Shown here: in pieces, positions 21,009 to 32,720 of the stretch
Numbering within the stretch: position 1 is the first letter of the stretch
Layout of the letters: each line of letters starts with the position of its first letter
Source of the DNA: Bromus sterilis
Lineage: Eukaryota > Streptophyta > Magnoliopsida > Poales > Poaceae
Assembly: GCA_950022295.1 (NCBI GenBank)
Contig: OX465598.1
Coordinates: forward strand, 68,866,001 to 68,930,000
Direction: 5' to 3'
Length of the DNA stretch: 64,000 nucleotides
Translations under genes and position numbers: made by a program
The notes under the pieces: model-generated
What the model saw: the letters and a program-made list of their open reading frames with translations, nothing else
Told to the model about the DNA's origin: nothing
The model's database searches: none

Positions 21009-24000
21009 GACCACCACTCTCCCACCCCTTTCTAGGGTTCCCCCTAGCAAAAATTGCAGCCACCCCCTCCAACTTGCCCCAATCTGCCCCATTTTCGCAA
21101 ACCCTAGCTTCCAGGCGTTTTTGGCCGTCAGATCTGGAGCTAGACGCTCCAGATCTCGCCACGTCACCTCCACCCATCTCCTCTCTCTCTCCACCTCCCA
21201 CCTCCTCCCGTCGTACCGCCGCCGCCTCCAACTCCGGCCGGTGAGCCGCCCGTCGCCGACAGCCGCCCCAGCGAGCTCACATCTCTCCTCTCCTCCCTCC
21301 TCTACGTCTTCTCCCTTCGCCTCACCTCCTCATCCTCCGCGCAGGTCGCCGCCGCCGACGACGCCATGGCCCTCTCCTCCTCTCTGTCGCACCAGAACTC
21401 GGACCGCGCCGCCAAGGACCCCGCCGACGACCAGATCAGGCGGATCCCCGCCGCCGGGCCGATCCCTCGGGCCCCCTCTCCTTGCACCGTCTCGCGCCGT
21501 CGCCGGAGCTGGTCGGCCGGCGCCGCCTGTCGCTCCCGCTCGGGGAGCCTGAGCTCGCCACCATCCCAGCCAGCTGCACGTGGGCCGGCGACGCCCACGT
21601 CTCAGACGCCTCCAGGCCCGCCAGCCAGCGCGGCCTCTCCAGGCCAGATGGGCCGAGGCCCATGGTGAGGCCTTTTTTATTTTTTTTCCCTGTGGATCTT
21701 TTCCAAATTTCACTAAGTCTGGAATATTTGTGCTTCTGATTCAATTTTGCGACGATAATTGTGAGTAAACCGTAGCCCGGATGACGTTGCGCCCAAAAGG
21801 AAATTTGTTTATAATTGTGTGTAATTCAGTCCATCTTTTGTGAGCATTTTGATTTGAGGCCATCTTGATGTTGTTAATCACTGTTGAAGTGGGCATCAGA
21901 CTGTTAACTGCTATTATTTTCTGTTAAGTGCTGCTGTTATTATTTTATTGCAAGTTTGATTGATGATTGTGACACATCCATGAGGCCTATTGCATTGATT
22001 CTTATTGCATACTGTTAAGCATCATGTCTACTTCAATCCTATGCAATCACTTGTCATGTTTGCTTGGTGTAACTATGCTAATTCTTGCTCCAAAGTGGTG
22101 ACCCTGATGACATGTGCTGCTGTTTATATAAAGTTGCTACTTTGCTGCCCTATATCTTTTTAACCGTGCATCCTATTGAGCATTGCAATATGTCATTTTG
22201 ATATATGCCATGTCCACTTCCATTATATGTATTGCATTGTCATGTTTACATTCCTGGTCATAGATATGTTTAGCTCCAAAGTTGTTATCCTGCTGTTGAT
22301 AGCCACCTCTGTTTTTCACTAAGTCTGTAACTCTCCGATGCCATGTTGCATGCTTAATATCTTTTGACCTGTGATGCCTATGACCTTGATTCTTGTTTTT
22401 ACCGTCTCATCATCAGGCCTACTCCATGCTCATATATTGCTATGTCATGTTGCTGCACATTTGCATATAGTTTTACCCCTGTTTATACAGCATGCAAATA
22501 ACACTTTCTACCATGTTTTTCCTGATTTTCACTAAGTCCTAGACCAGTAATGTTTTATTGCATTTTGCTTGGGCTATAACTAATTGTTCATGATGCCTTT
22601 TTGCATGATTCCTTTTGCCATGCCTTCCCTGCCATGTCTAATTTAGTTGCATATCCTTTGTGAGCATGTTTGCATTCATTATCCTGTTTATGCATTGCTC
22701 TAAAGTGTGCTACCTGATGTTGGCAGATTGTGTTCCAAACTTGTTTTTTTTATCTTTTTAATCGTAACTCCGTTTGGAGTGTTCTTTATATGTAACTTGA
22801 TTAGTTTTTCATGTACTTTGTTTTTATGCTATTGTTTGTTGTTGTTAACCAACCTAAAATATGGTTTAGGGCAGAGCAGTACCAAATCCTTTAATTGTCG
22901 TGGGGTACTTAGTAGTATGCCATGTTTAGGTTGTGCCTCACTTAAATTGACTAGCATAGATAGTTTATCTTATGCTTCACCTCTTGTCATGTTTTGTGTG
23001 CTATGCCATGCTTGAGCGAGATGCCATGTTAATAACCTTTGCTCACCTTGTGTAGCTAAACAACTTGAACCATTCTAAATGTGCGGTATCGTCGTGTGTG
23101 ACGAGTACCTCACTTAACCTGTTAGTAACCGCTCTCGACGATAGATGTGATACCGTAGTGCATTGTCTCGTGTTGCCTTCTTGTTGATGCTTGCTCGTGA
23201 TTTCTTCGTAGTAATAGATGCTTTCTCGTCGGTTGCCTTTTCCAGTGTTTCCTTCTTGTGTGCTTCCGCGGGTACCTCTCGAAGACGTTGTGAGCTTGCG
23301 ATCGACTACACCTTCGGTTTCATCTTCTCATCAGGTAAGGGGGAGCATATATCATGCTTATAACTTTCAGCTCACTCGCGCCTAGGTGTAGGATAGAACG
23401 ATTGCTTGATCCTACCACTTTATATTCATGCCTCTCAAATAAACCCAAACAACCATGTCCTCCACATCCCAGCAAACCTTGTTCGGCTATGTTACTTTTG
23501 CTCGCTACTCAGCCACTGCTTAGTATGCATGCTAGGATGTTATCAACTATTATCCTGTTACTCCTTGGATTGGGATATCACATTATTATATTGTTGTGGA
23601 TGATATGATTATTATAATGTTGACTATATTCGACGAAGGATGGAAGGTCTAGGCTATCCCGCCCCGACGCTTTGTTCCATTCGAGTCACCTAGGATCCGA
23701 GTTCCGGGTATTGGTTTTAAGACTGAGCGTGCCTAACCGCGTGTGGGATTTTATGGGGTCCCCTTTTCTTACTTATCTAGCATCAAACATTTCTAGAGGT
23801 GGCCCAAGCTGATTTACCATTTGAAAACCGTGTGTGTGTCTGTCGGGTCGCTCCTAGCAGATAATCATAAAAAATAACTCGGGCCAGCGAAGACATGGTT
23901 TCTCTGTTGGTCCACACTGGTGAGCTAGGGGGCTGCCCACATGTGAGGGGATCAGTTACCTCGACCTTGGCCAAACGGAAGAGTCCGATCCGAGAGCGTG

Positions 24001-25131
24001 GTCGTCTTTTGGATTGGGTGTCGACTCCCCGGGGGCCACCCGGATTTGTTCGTTGTTTGCTAGAGGGACTTGTTGTTTCAGACCTCTCGGAACTAAATCA
24101 TATAATGGTTGCCTGTGATGGGTAGCAACTGAGAGATATGGGCGTGCGTGCGGAGCCTTGTAATGGGCAGTTGGTACACTGTAACACCCTCAGATGCCTG
24201 TAACAGTAATCATCATCACTGTTGACTATCACTGTTGGTTAATCACTGTTATCCCCTGTCCCTAATCAAACTTTGCTTCTGCTCCTTTCAAACCATGCTG
24301 GTTGGTAATCAAAACCCTAATCCCAAGTCATCTCCCTCATCATGAAACTAAACCCTAGTTGAAACTACTTTAAATGGAAAATTAAAACCAAAGTGCTCAA
24401 ATAAAGTTGTTCCAAAAATCATGGAACTATTTTTGTAAATTGCCTAAAATCATTACAATCATGTTGGACCAACTTTGGTAATTTTTGGTGTTGCAGAAAA
24501 TTCCAAACAATTCAAACAGTAGGTTAAAACCCCTACTTTGGGCATTTAATATTTAAAATAAATATCTAATGATTTTATTTTGCTGCAAAAACTTTTGTGG
24601 CACTGACATATAATGTTATACTAATATTGGGACACCTAACATATTTTACAAAAATGCCTAAGCTAGGAAAATAATTACCAAAAGAGAATTACAAAAAGAA
24701 ATAAAATAGACAGCAAAACAAAACAAAAATGGAAAAACACTATACCCCTCCCAGGGCGAGGCCCATCCGGGCCCAGCCCCCTCTCTCTCTTCCCTCTTCC
24801 CTATTCCCCACCTGCCCCCCCCCACCCCGTACGCGCATGGACATGGCCACTGTGGCCACGCCATGGCCGAGCTCACCTGCTCCCCTCCCTCACCTGCCCC
24901 CCCTCTGGATAAGGACGACCCCCCCTGCTCACTCCTCTTCCCCTCCTCCTCCTCCTCGCCTCACTCTCCCCATCTTCCCCCTCTCCCACCTCGGCCCGAT
25001 CTCCGCCATGGACGCCCTCTGGTGAAGCTCGTGGCCAACGTGCTCCCCACACGCCGCCGTCTTGTCCAGGAGGCGCGCCGGGGACTGCTACGCCGAGCTG
25101 TACCGCGGATTGGAGCCGGGACGGACGGACC

Positions 25132-28100
25132 GTGGGCTGCGAATCGACTTCGTCTTCAAGCTCGGCCGCCCGCGCCATTGTCGTCGTGGAGCTCTGCTCC
25201 GAGCTCCCCCGCGCCTGCTACCTCCCCTACGCACTCCGCTGTAAGCACGCGCGCGTTTTGCCCCAGCTCCCGCTCTACTTCGCGCACCGTAGCCTCGTCT
25301 CCACCACGGCCATGTTCCGGCCGCCGCCTGGCTTGACCTAGCCGACACCTCGGTCCACCCCAGCTCGTGCAGATGGCTGGGATGGATGCGGTTCCTCGTG
25401 GGGGTCACAAAGGAGCTGGCGGCACTCGAGTTGACCCCCTGTAGCGAGCGCTAGGACTCCGGCCATGGCACGGCTCGCCGCCGGCGAGCTTGAGCTCTGC
25501 TGTGTCGTGCCCCCCCTCTGTGTCTCTGGCTACTGGGCCCGGGGCTATTGCTAACTTTGTGATTAAGCACTAACCCCCCCTGATTAGCTTAAGTGTCTGT
25601 TATATTAGTGTCAAAAACTGTTAGCTATTAGATCAGTCAATGACTGGTGGGCCACACCACTTAAAAACCCTGTTAGAGTAAATAAAACTAGTGGTTAAAC
25701 TAACAGTGACTTACACCTGGGCCCCACCTGTAAGAATTTAAATAAAAGAATTTTAATAATATTTAGTCACTGACATGTGGGTCCAGGGGCATTTAAATTA
25801 AATAAACTGACATGTGGGTCCCACATGTCAGCACTGTTCTGGATAATGTTGTGGATAATGTTTTGGATAATGTTTAATAAATAATAAAAGAAAATCCAGA
25901 AAATCATTTAAATTGATTTAAACTTTGAAATTCAATAACTTTTAAACCGTAACTCGGATTCAAAAACTTTATACATGAAAATTGATCAGAAAAATATAAC
26001 GAATACGGATACGCTATCCGTATGTCTACCACCCCCCTCTAACGTACCGAACATCGACATTCCCCCCTCCGGGCTGTCTGTCGATAATTCCCGGTACCGA
26101 TAAAAATTGCCCGGATCAAAATACTTTGTATACGAAAGTTACTCAGAACGGATCAACGATTACAGATACGATACCCATATCCTCACCACACCCCTCTAAC
26201 ATACCGATCATCGAACTGTTCCCCCCCCGGTGGCACTGTCCGATAGATTGCCCGATACCGATAAACTTTCCGGATGAATTTGTTCTGAACATGAAAGTTG
26301 TTCGGAATAGATCAACTAACCCGGATACACCACCCACACGTGTGTCGGATGTCCACGACACCTCCGGCATGATATCTCCCCCCTCCGGACACCCTGTCCG
26401 GTAATCACCCGGAGCCGGTAGTTCATCCCCAGATGAGTTCCCGCTCCGAACAACGTGCATTGCACTGCGTTAGAATACCGTTAACATTTCATCTATCTTT
26501 TCATGCATCTGTTTGTATATGCTTGCTGTGTATTTACTGTTTCTTCCCCCCTTAATCTCCGGTAGACCCCGCTGCTGCCGTCGACTACACCGTTGCTGAG
26601 TACGACTACGTCGTCGACGACCCTACTACTACCGTCGAGCTTGCAGGCAAGCAGAGCCATTCTCTTCCCCAGATATTGCCTATCTTTCCGTACCTTTCTT
26701 GCACTAGGCATTGTTACTGCTGCTGCTACGATTACAATCCTATTCAATTGCATAGCCTGAATTTTGTCGCCCCTTGATGTGACTTCCTTTATCCTATGCT
26801 GCCTATTATTATTATTATGCATTATTTCAGCAGTGAGCCCTGCGCATTGTTAGCTAGGGTTAGATAGAGGGCCGTGGTCACTCAGGGGAGTGAACGCGGA
26901 TACAGATATTATAACTACACAGGTACGGTACAATGCAGACACCGTCTAGGGCCCCTATCTGGGTTATGCCTAGTCACCTCAAGTGTGAGCTATCAAGGAG
27001 TAATCCTTGTACTCCACTCGAGGCTGACTTTGTCTTACCGCCATAGGGTCCTGTAAACGGTTGTCCTTCAGGTAAGAAGTCGGGCGACCCAACGGTGCCC
27101 GCGAGAGGTATTGCGACGGGACGACAGGGAGGGTACAACCAGTGTACCGGTGTGCTTGGCCCCTGATCGTTGGCCGCGAGAGTTACCAAACCACGAAAGT
27201 CGAGCTCCTCCAGGAGCACACGCGACACAAGGTAAGGAGACGGTTCACCTTGTTGGTAACCGCAGTGGCTTGGTGGGACGACAGGGCAGGCACCGATGTA
27301 CTGGTGGTCCTGGCTGCTGTCGTTGTCCGCGGGTCGGTTAAGTCGAGGCAACGATAACGGTTGTCACGCAGGTTAATTAAAATGCTAAATGGTTCAGTGA
27401 ATGTCTTGAGTTGGCTATATGCCATGTACGCACTACCTACCCGTGGGAACTACGAGTTATGGGCTCCTCTGCTTCTTAGTGTCGTCTGAGGACTCTTCAG
27501 ACGTCAGCAGTACCGCGGGCTGATTGCCGGGAAGTGGTGTTGTCTTATTTGCCGCGGCAGTGTGATTTGTATTTGCTTTGATTTAACTTCACCGGCCAGC
27601 CACGCACCGTGCAGGAGTACGTTTGGGTTGGGGTCCAAGGCCCGACGTACTTAGGATTTAGACCGGCGGATGACCTCTCTGTTGAGTTTGAAAGATGGGC
27701 TATGAAGTGTCGGATAGCCTCGGTGGAGCGTTCCCTAACAAGGTTCCCGCCACCCTGGAGATCCGTGCGTGTAGCGTAACACAAGTGCACCCCTGCAGGG
27801 AAGAATTTGATCTATCGATAGCCGTGTCCACGGTAACAGGACGCTTTATGCTGAAGCTGGATCTTACCACTAGAAACTATTATTAAACTGTATGGTTCCG
27901 GGTTTTCTTCCTCGCGGGGATGTCGAGGAGGTGAACTCGGAGGCATTGTTAATTATTACAACTTATTATTATACAATGTTGCAGCAACTTCTGCTTCATT
28001 GTTACTTTACTGCTTTATATCAACTGTTGGCTGACTCTTACCTCATGCTGCAAGACATCGTCGGAAGATGCTAGTCTTCGATAGGCCTAGCTTCTTACCC

Positions 28101-28331
28101 TTGCTCTGAATTTCTGTCCTCAGTCCACTATATACAGCCTCTTCATTCCGTTGATACAATGCATAATGCTTAGTAGCGGACGTAAGACTCGCGGGTATAC
28201 TAGATACTCACCTGCTTTATTTCCTTTACTGTTTTGCCTGATCGGCCGCTGCAGCCGACGTTGGAGCCCATGAGCAGGAGTACCCCGGAGGCGCCTACTA
28301 CGACGTCGAGTTCCCCGTTGACCAGGAGTAG
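25132..28331 (+). other. Exon-like modules in LTR B (to 25240, 26566-26646, 28255-28331)
   Basis: The first module ends CCGCT|GTAAGC at 25240 and its phase-1 frame has no stop from at least 25003. The second (81 nt) follows a CTCCGGTAG acceptor and ends GCAG|GCAAGC, a GC-type donor; it encodes an acidic stretch with VDYTVAEYDYVVDDP. The third follows a pyrimidine-rich tract and GCTGCAG, and encodes HEQEYPGGAYYDVEFPVDQE before TAG at 28329. All joins are phase 1 and open. Introns would be 1325 and 1608 bp. There is no transcript evidence; the start codon is undefined. The product, if any, is unknown. Confidence 0.45.
27788..27845 (+). promoter_or_regulatory. Conserved palindrome block, LTR B
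   Basis: CCCTGCAGGG (27791-27800) is followed by CTATCGATAG (27812-27821) and GTCCACGG. Equivalent blocks are in LTRs A, C and D. Function is unknown. Confidence 0.6.
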
Positions 28332-28619
28332 TTCGGTGGATCCCAGGCAGGAGGCCTCGCCTTTTCGTTCTGTACCTCTGATGTGATTTGTGCTAGCCTT
28401 CTTAAGGCAAAACTTGACTAACTATGTCTGTACTCAGATATTATGGCTTGTATGACTTATGTATTCGGGTCCGTGTGACCCCCTCTATTGTAACATATTT
28501 GTTTATCCTTTTGTGTTTAGTGTTGTGCTGTGATATTATCACCGTGGCCCCCTAATCTCAGTCGTGTACCCTGTGTGTATGATTACTGTACACGGCTTGA
28601 TTTTGGGGGCGGCACAAGT

Positions 28620-28631
28620 TGGTATCAGAGC
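28620..28631 (+). other. Primer binding site, element B
   Basis: TGGTATCAGAGC, three bases after the LTR end, is complementary to the 3' end of initiator tRNA-Met. Confidence 0.85.
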
Positions 28632-29273
28632 CGACTGCCTGTAGGAAGCCACCCCACCACTACTTGGTCGATGTTGAGTCTAAACTTTGAAAAACTATTT
28701 TGCTAACTTAATATTTGGCTTACGGGCCCACATCGATGTCACTACGTGTGATATCTATGGTATTAGGATCCTTTTCTCCTTACCTATGCTCTGGGAATCT
28801 ACTCTCTTATCCTTGCTGGTAAGTTTTACAAAAGCTGACATTAGGATCACGTTCTCTTGATTCCACCCGGCGTTTTTCTGGTGCCTCCCCCATTGATTGA
28901 GTCGTGTCGCAGGCGTCGTACGCCAGATCCCAGACCGCGGATCCCATTCTCATTCTGGGCAGGCCGCACGTTCTCTGGCATCAACTCCTATGGCCAACAG
29001 TTTTCTTGCGGCGTGATTGACATAGTGGAATCTATGTCGCGTCGTGTAATCCTTACCGCGGTCTGCGCGCCGCCTAGAGAGTCCTTTTTCCTTAATTTCT
29101 ACGACGTTACGCTGCCCGATTTTCGATTGATTCTGTGTGCGAATGTGTATGTCTTATATGACTACTACTTTAAATATCCGCGCCCCCTTTTCGTTGTTGT
29201 TTTTACTTCAGGCTTGATTCCGGTATCTCGTTAAATTTTCATCGCTGAAGTACCCCTGTTAAATTCTAGCAGG

Positions 29274-31808
29274 ATGGCTGGTCGTGGTGGTCGTGGTCGT
29301 GGTCGTGCTGTCAACGAGCCACCTCCGCCGCCGGATTACATGGCCGCGATGATGCAACAGTTCGAGATGAACCGTCAGTTCATGCAGAATATCATGGCTC
29401 AGTTCCCCCAGCCGAATCAGAATGGGCACCACCATCAGCATGCCACTGTGACTCTGCACGACTTCACCCGCCTCAACCCCACTATGTTCCGCAACACTGT
29501 TCAGCCGCCGGATGCTGATGACTGGCTTCGCGACATCACTCACGAGCTGGAGTCTGCTAATGTCGATCCAGCCGACTATGTGAACTTTGCGTCTTATCAT
29601 CTGAAAGGCGCCGCTGCTCAGTGGTGGAACACTCACAAGCGTTCACTGCCAGTCGGAGAAGTCATCACTTGGGATGAATTTCAGTCTGCCTTCCGCGCCC
29701 GCTATATTCCTCAGGGGATCATGGATCGTAAGGCGGAAGAATTCCGCAACCTCACTCAGGGCAACATGACTGTTGAAGCCTATCAGCGCGAGTTCCTCAA
29801 CCTCTCTCTCTATGCGGAAGAGGAGATCGCCACTGATGCTCGCAGGCAGCAGAAGTTCCGTCGTGGCCTCAACCCTGAACTCAGGCTCGCTCTTGCCGTT
29901 CATGATTTCGCCAACTTCGCCACCATGGTGAACAAGGCTATCACCGTCGAGACTGCCCAGATGGAGCACAAGAACTCTCTGAAGCGTTATCGTGACGTTG
30001 GCTCATCTTCGGGTGCAACGCAGAAGCGTCGTATCTGGCTCCCTACCAGTGTGACCCACGCAGTTGTCCCTGCTCCAAGGCCGTCTTATGCTGCACCCCG
30101 TCTGCCTCCGCCACCGCAGATGCCAAGAGCTCTACCTGCACCACCCCTTCGTCCTCAGGATGGATTGTGCTTCACGTGCCGTCAACCTGGGAATTTTTCC
30201 AGAGAGTGCCCCCAGAAACAGAAGCAACTGGTAGTTCACCCCGCTGGCCGCGGAAATGGTCGTGGCAACAACAGGACCCCCAACTATAATACTGGGTCTG
30301 CTGCTTATGCCCGTGGACATGCTAACAACGTCAATGTTGAAGAAGCTCAGCAACAACCCGCTACCGTGATGGGTACCCTTCTCGTTAATTCCGTACCTGC
30401 TACTGTTTTATTTGATACAGGAGCATCGCATTCATTCGTGTCGGAAGCATTCGCAATGTCGCATAACTTCACGCTAGAAAAGATGAACCCACCGATGGTT
30501 GTCCGCACCCCAATAGGCCAATGTCAAACCACCAAGATAGTGCCCGGAACCATCATTGAAATTGAAGGGATTGAATTCCTTATTTCCCCCATCGTTCTAA
30601 AGACTTCCACCATAGACCTAATTCTGGGCATGGATTGGTTGAAATTTCACGATGCCGCACTGTATTGTGGCACCAGCTCTGTCCGACTTTTACACCCCTC
30701 CGGCGAGATTGTTACCCACACCACCAGAGTAACCCGTAATGCTGAAACACAGATATTTATGATGAATGCTTTGAATGCCGCCCCCCTTGAAGGCATTGAG
30801 ACCGTTCCAGTCGTTCGCAATTTTCCCGACGTCTTCCCAGAAGAACTGCCGGGAATACCCCCGATCAGAGAAGTTGAATTCGTCATCGACTTGAAGCCAG
30901 GCACTGTCCCTATTGCCAAGCGTCCTTACAAGATGCCGCCACATGAACTCCTTGAACTTAAGGAGGAAATCGAGAAGGCACTTCAGAAAGGATTCATTCG
31001 CCCCAGTTCCTCAGCTTGGGGAGCACCTTCGCTCTTTGTCAAGAAGAGCGATGGGACAAACCGATTGGTCCAAGATTATCGGCCCATTAACCAAGCCACC
31101 ATCCAGAACAAATACCCACTCCCCCGGATCAACGATCTGTATGATCAACTTGCCGGATCCAAGGTGTTTTGTAAACTCGACTTGAGGTTGGGTTATCACC
31201 AAATCCGAGTCCGTGACGAGGACATTCCGAAGACTGCCTTCATTACTCGTTATGGTTCTTACGAGTACACTGTCATGTCCTTTGGCTTAACCAATGCTCC
31301 ATCCACCTTCTCCAGATTGATGAATTATATTTTCATGGAGTACCTCGACCAGTTCGTCGTGGTTTATCTGGATGATATATTGATATATTCCAAGAATGAA
31401 GAAGAACATGCTGAACATCTTCGTCTTATACTGGAGAAGCTGCGAGAACACAAACTCTACGCTAAGTATTCTAAGTGTGAGTTCTGGCTTCCCGAAGTAA
31501 CCTACCTTGGACATGTGATTTCCCAGGATGGCATTGCTGTCACCCCAGAACGTATCCAGGCTATTCTTGACTGGACTCCTCCCAAGACCGTCAAGAAAGT
31601 CCGCAGTTTCCTCGGGCTCGCTAGCTATTGCCGCCGTTTCGTCGAGAATTTCTCCAAGATTGCCAGGCCTCTGACTAATCTGCTTCACAAAGGCGTCAAG
31701 TTTGAGTGGACAGATTACTGTACACGGCTTGATTTTGGGGGCGGCACATACACCCCTGCAGGGTTAAATATTTTCGAGAAGCCGTGTCCACGGTTATGGA
31801 CGACTTGA
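29274..31808 (+). pseudogene. gag-pol of element B, truncated after RT
   Basis: An 844-codon frame from ATG 29274 holds a Retrotrans_gag domain (about 60-220), a zinc-knuckle region (about 299-312), protease (LFDTGASHSFVS, about 380), and reverse transcriptase with KLDLRLGYHQI and the catalytic YLDD near residue 698. RNase H, integrase and the chromodomain are missing. At about codon 814 the frame enters the LTR remnant, then LTR A sequence, and ends at a chance stop at 31806-31808. The zinc knuckle reads CFTCRQPGNFSREC: the expected His is Asn. It cannot make a full polyprotein. The RT closely resembles that of element D in this window. Confidence 0.9.
31713..31748 (+). repeat. 36-bp remnant of the 3' LTR of element B
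   Basis: Identical to the last 36 bp of the 5' LTR (28581-28616). It marks the right end of element B and the deletion junction. Confidence 0.92.
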
Positions 31809-31810
31809 GA
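31749..31810 (+). promoter_or_regulatory. Conserved palindrome block, LTR A
   Basis: TACAC (the element B target copy) is followed directly by CCCTGCAGGG (31754-31763), an imperfect TTCGA palindrome, and GTCCACGG. It corresponds to the blocks in LTRs B, C and D. Confidence 0.6.
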
Positions 31811-32720
31811 CCTACGTCTTGTTCATAGACAACAACAACTGAGATAATCTTAATAACTTGATTAACGTGTGTGTGCCTTGACTGCTTATTCTTCGTCGGA
31901 ATGCGAAGGGGAGTACAAGGATAGGATAGGTGTTATGTTTGCGTAAGTAGTTGATAGCAAGACTTGTTGGAGGCGATTCCTCATCAAATGCCTTGTTCTC
32001 ATCTTACTCTAAAATAGACCGTTAGCCACTCATATATTGCTAGTGCGTCTGCAACCTCACCAATACCCCCATCTTACTGTGAGAAGTTAGTTACAACACT
32101 TTTGATATATTCTCACCCCTTTATTTTCTTTTCCCTTTTATGTTTTTCCTGATCGGCCGCTGCAGTTGATTCTACCTCGACTCTTCTTCTTCAGGACGCC
32201 TTCGTGGAGACTCGATGACGACTAGTTAGGTGGATCCCGGCGGAGAGCCTGGACCCGTGTGGTTACAGGAATGGTGTGTTTTATCTTTGCCACTAGGCAT
32301 TTGAATGTAGTCTGCACTCAGACATGTATCTTCCGCTGATGTATTGTATTAAGGCAGTTGTATGCCGACTTGTACGAGATGTTGTATCCATGCAGCTGTA
32401 ATGTTGTGATATCATGTTGGAAATCCGGGGCATATGTCATTGTCTTATGTCACGGTGGGACCGATATGTGCTTCGTCCCCGGATCTGGATGGAAACATCT
32501 AGATCTGGAACAGTACCGCATATCGGGCCTTACAAGAATCCATGGCGTGGTGCGGCGTTCAGGCAATTCTCCGAACACCTAGCGCGTGGGGTGGGCGCGA
32601 CCGGACGCATGTGTACTCGGCTGGGCGCAACCAGCCGAGAAGCCGCCAGTGTGCTCGGCCAAGGTCGGGAGTGGAGGTTAGCGGGGGCGATCTCTTCCCT
32701 TTTTCACCGGGATTGGGGGC

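Larger units (their letters stand above)
24180..28616 (+). repeat. 5' LTR of element B (4437 bp)
   Basis: Begins TGTAACACCC and ends GGGCGGCACA. It contains a GC-rich block (about 24730-25550), exon-like modules, and the conserved palindrome block near 27790. ORFs predicted across it are short, overlapping and not supported individually. Confidence 0.88.
24180..31748 (+). mobile_element. Element B: truncated Tekay-type Ty3 retrotransposon
   Basis: The element has a full 5' LTR (24180-28616), a tRNA-Met primer site, and gag-pol up to the RT/RNase H junction. It then jumps to the last 36 bp of its 3' LTR (31713-31748). The flanking duplication TACAC (24175-24179 and 31749-31753) is exact, so the deletion happened after insertion. 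It sits inside LTR A. Confidence 0.9.
23289..32218 (+). other. Exon-like modules in LTR A (about 23289-23334 and 32166-32218)
   Basis: The first module ends CATCAG|GTAAGG (donor at 23335) and contains codons for IDYT. The second follows a TTTTTCCTGATCGGCCGCTGCAG acceptor-like stretch that is nearly identical in LTR B. Reading in phase 1, the join stays open to TGA at 32218. The inferred intron contains the inserted element B. The 5' boundary of the first module is uncertain. Coding status is inference from comparison with LTRs B, C and D. Confidence 0.35.
20532..32534 (+). mobile_element. Solo LTR A (Tekay-type), split by element B
   Basis: The LTR begins TGTAACAACC and ends GGGCCTTACA (TGTAA/TTACA), flanked by the exact duplication AGAAT (20527-20531 and 32535-32539). 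Removing element B (24180-31748) and one TACAC copy leaves about 4.4 kb. There is no PBS or internal region after it, so it is a solo LTR. A TATA box is at 21001. GC-rich sequence at about 21000-21660 gives several overlapping frames on both strands that are not genes. Confidence 0.88.
18917..32720 (-). mobile_element. PIF/Harbinger DNA transposon, interrupted and truncated on view
   Basis: The left terminus starts GAGCATCTCCAGCGG after CTAA, a typical Harbinger inverted-repeat end. The transposase gene inside runs on the minus strand. The element is split at 20531 by solo LTR A (TSD AGAAT) and again at 32720 by a copia LTR. The right terminus therefore lies beyond the copia insertion and outside the window. 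Sequence 32540-32720 is GC-rich upstream sequence of the transposase. Confidence 0.8.

Noticed and set aside
20971..21768. Many overlapping frames on both strands in solo LTR A
   Set aside because: GC-rich leader sequence with all frames open by composition; no conserved domain.
20532..28616. A single 8-kb LTR
   Set aside because: A second LTR start at 24180, with matching TACAC duplications at 24175 and 31749, shows that B is nested in A.
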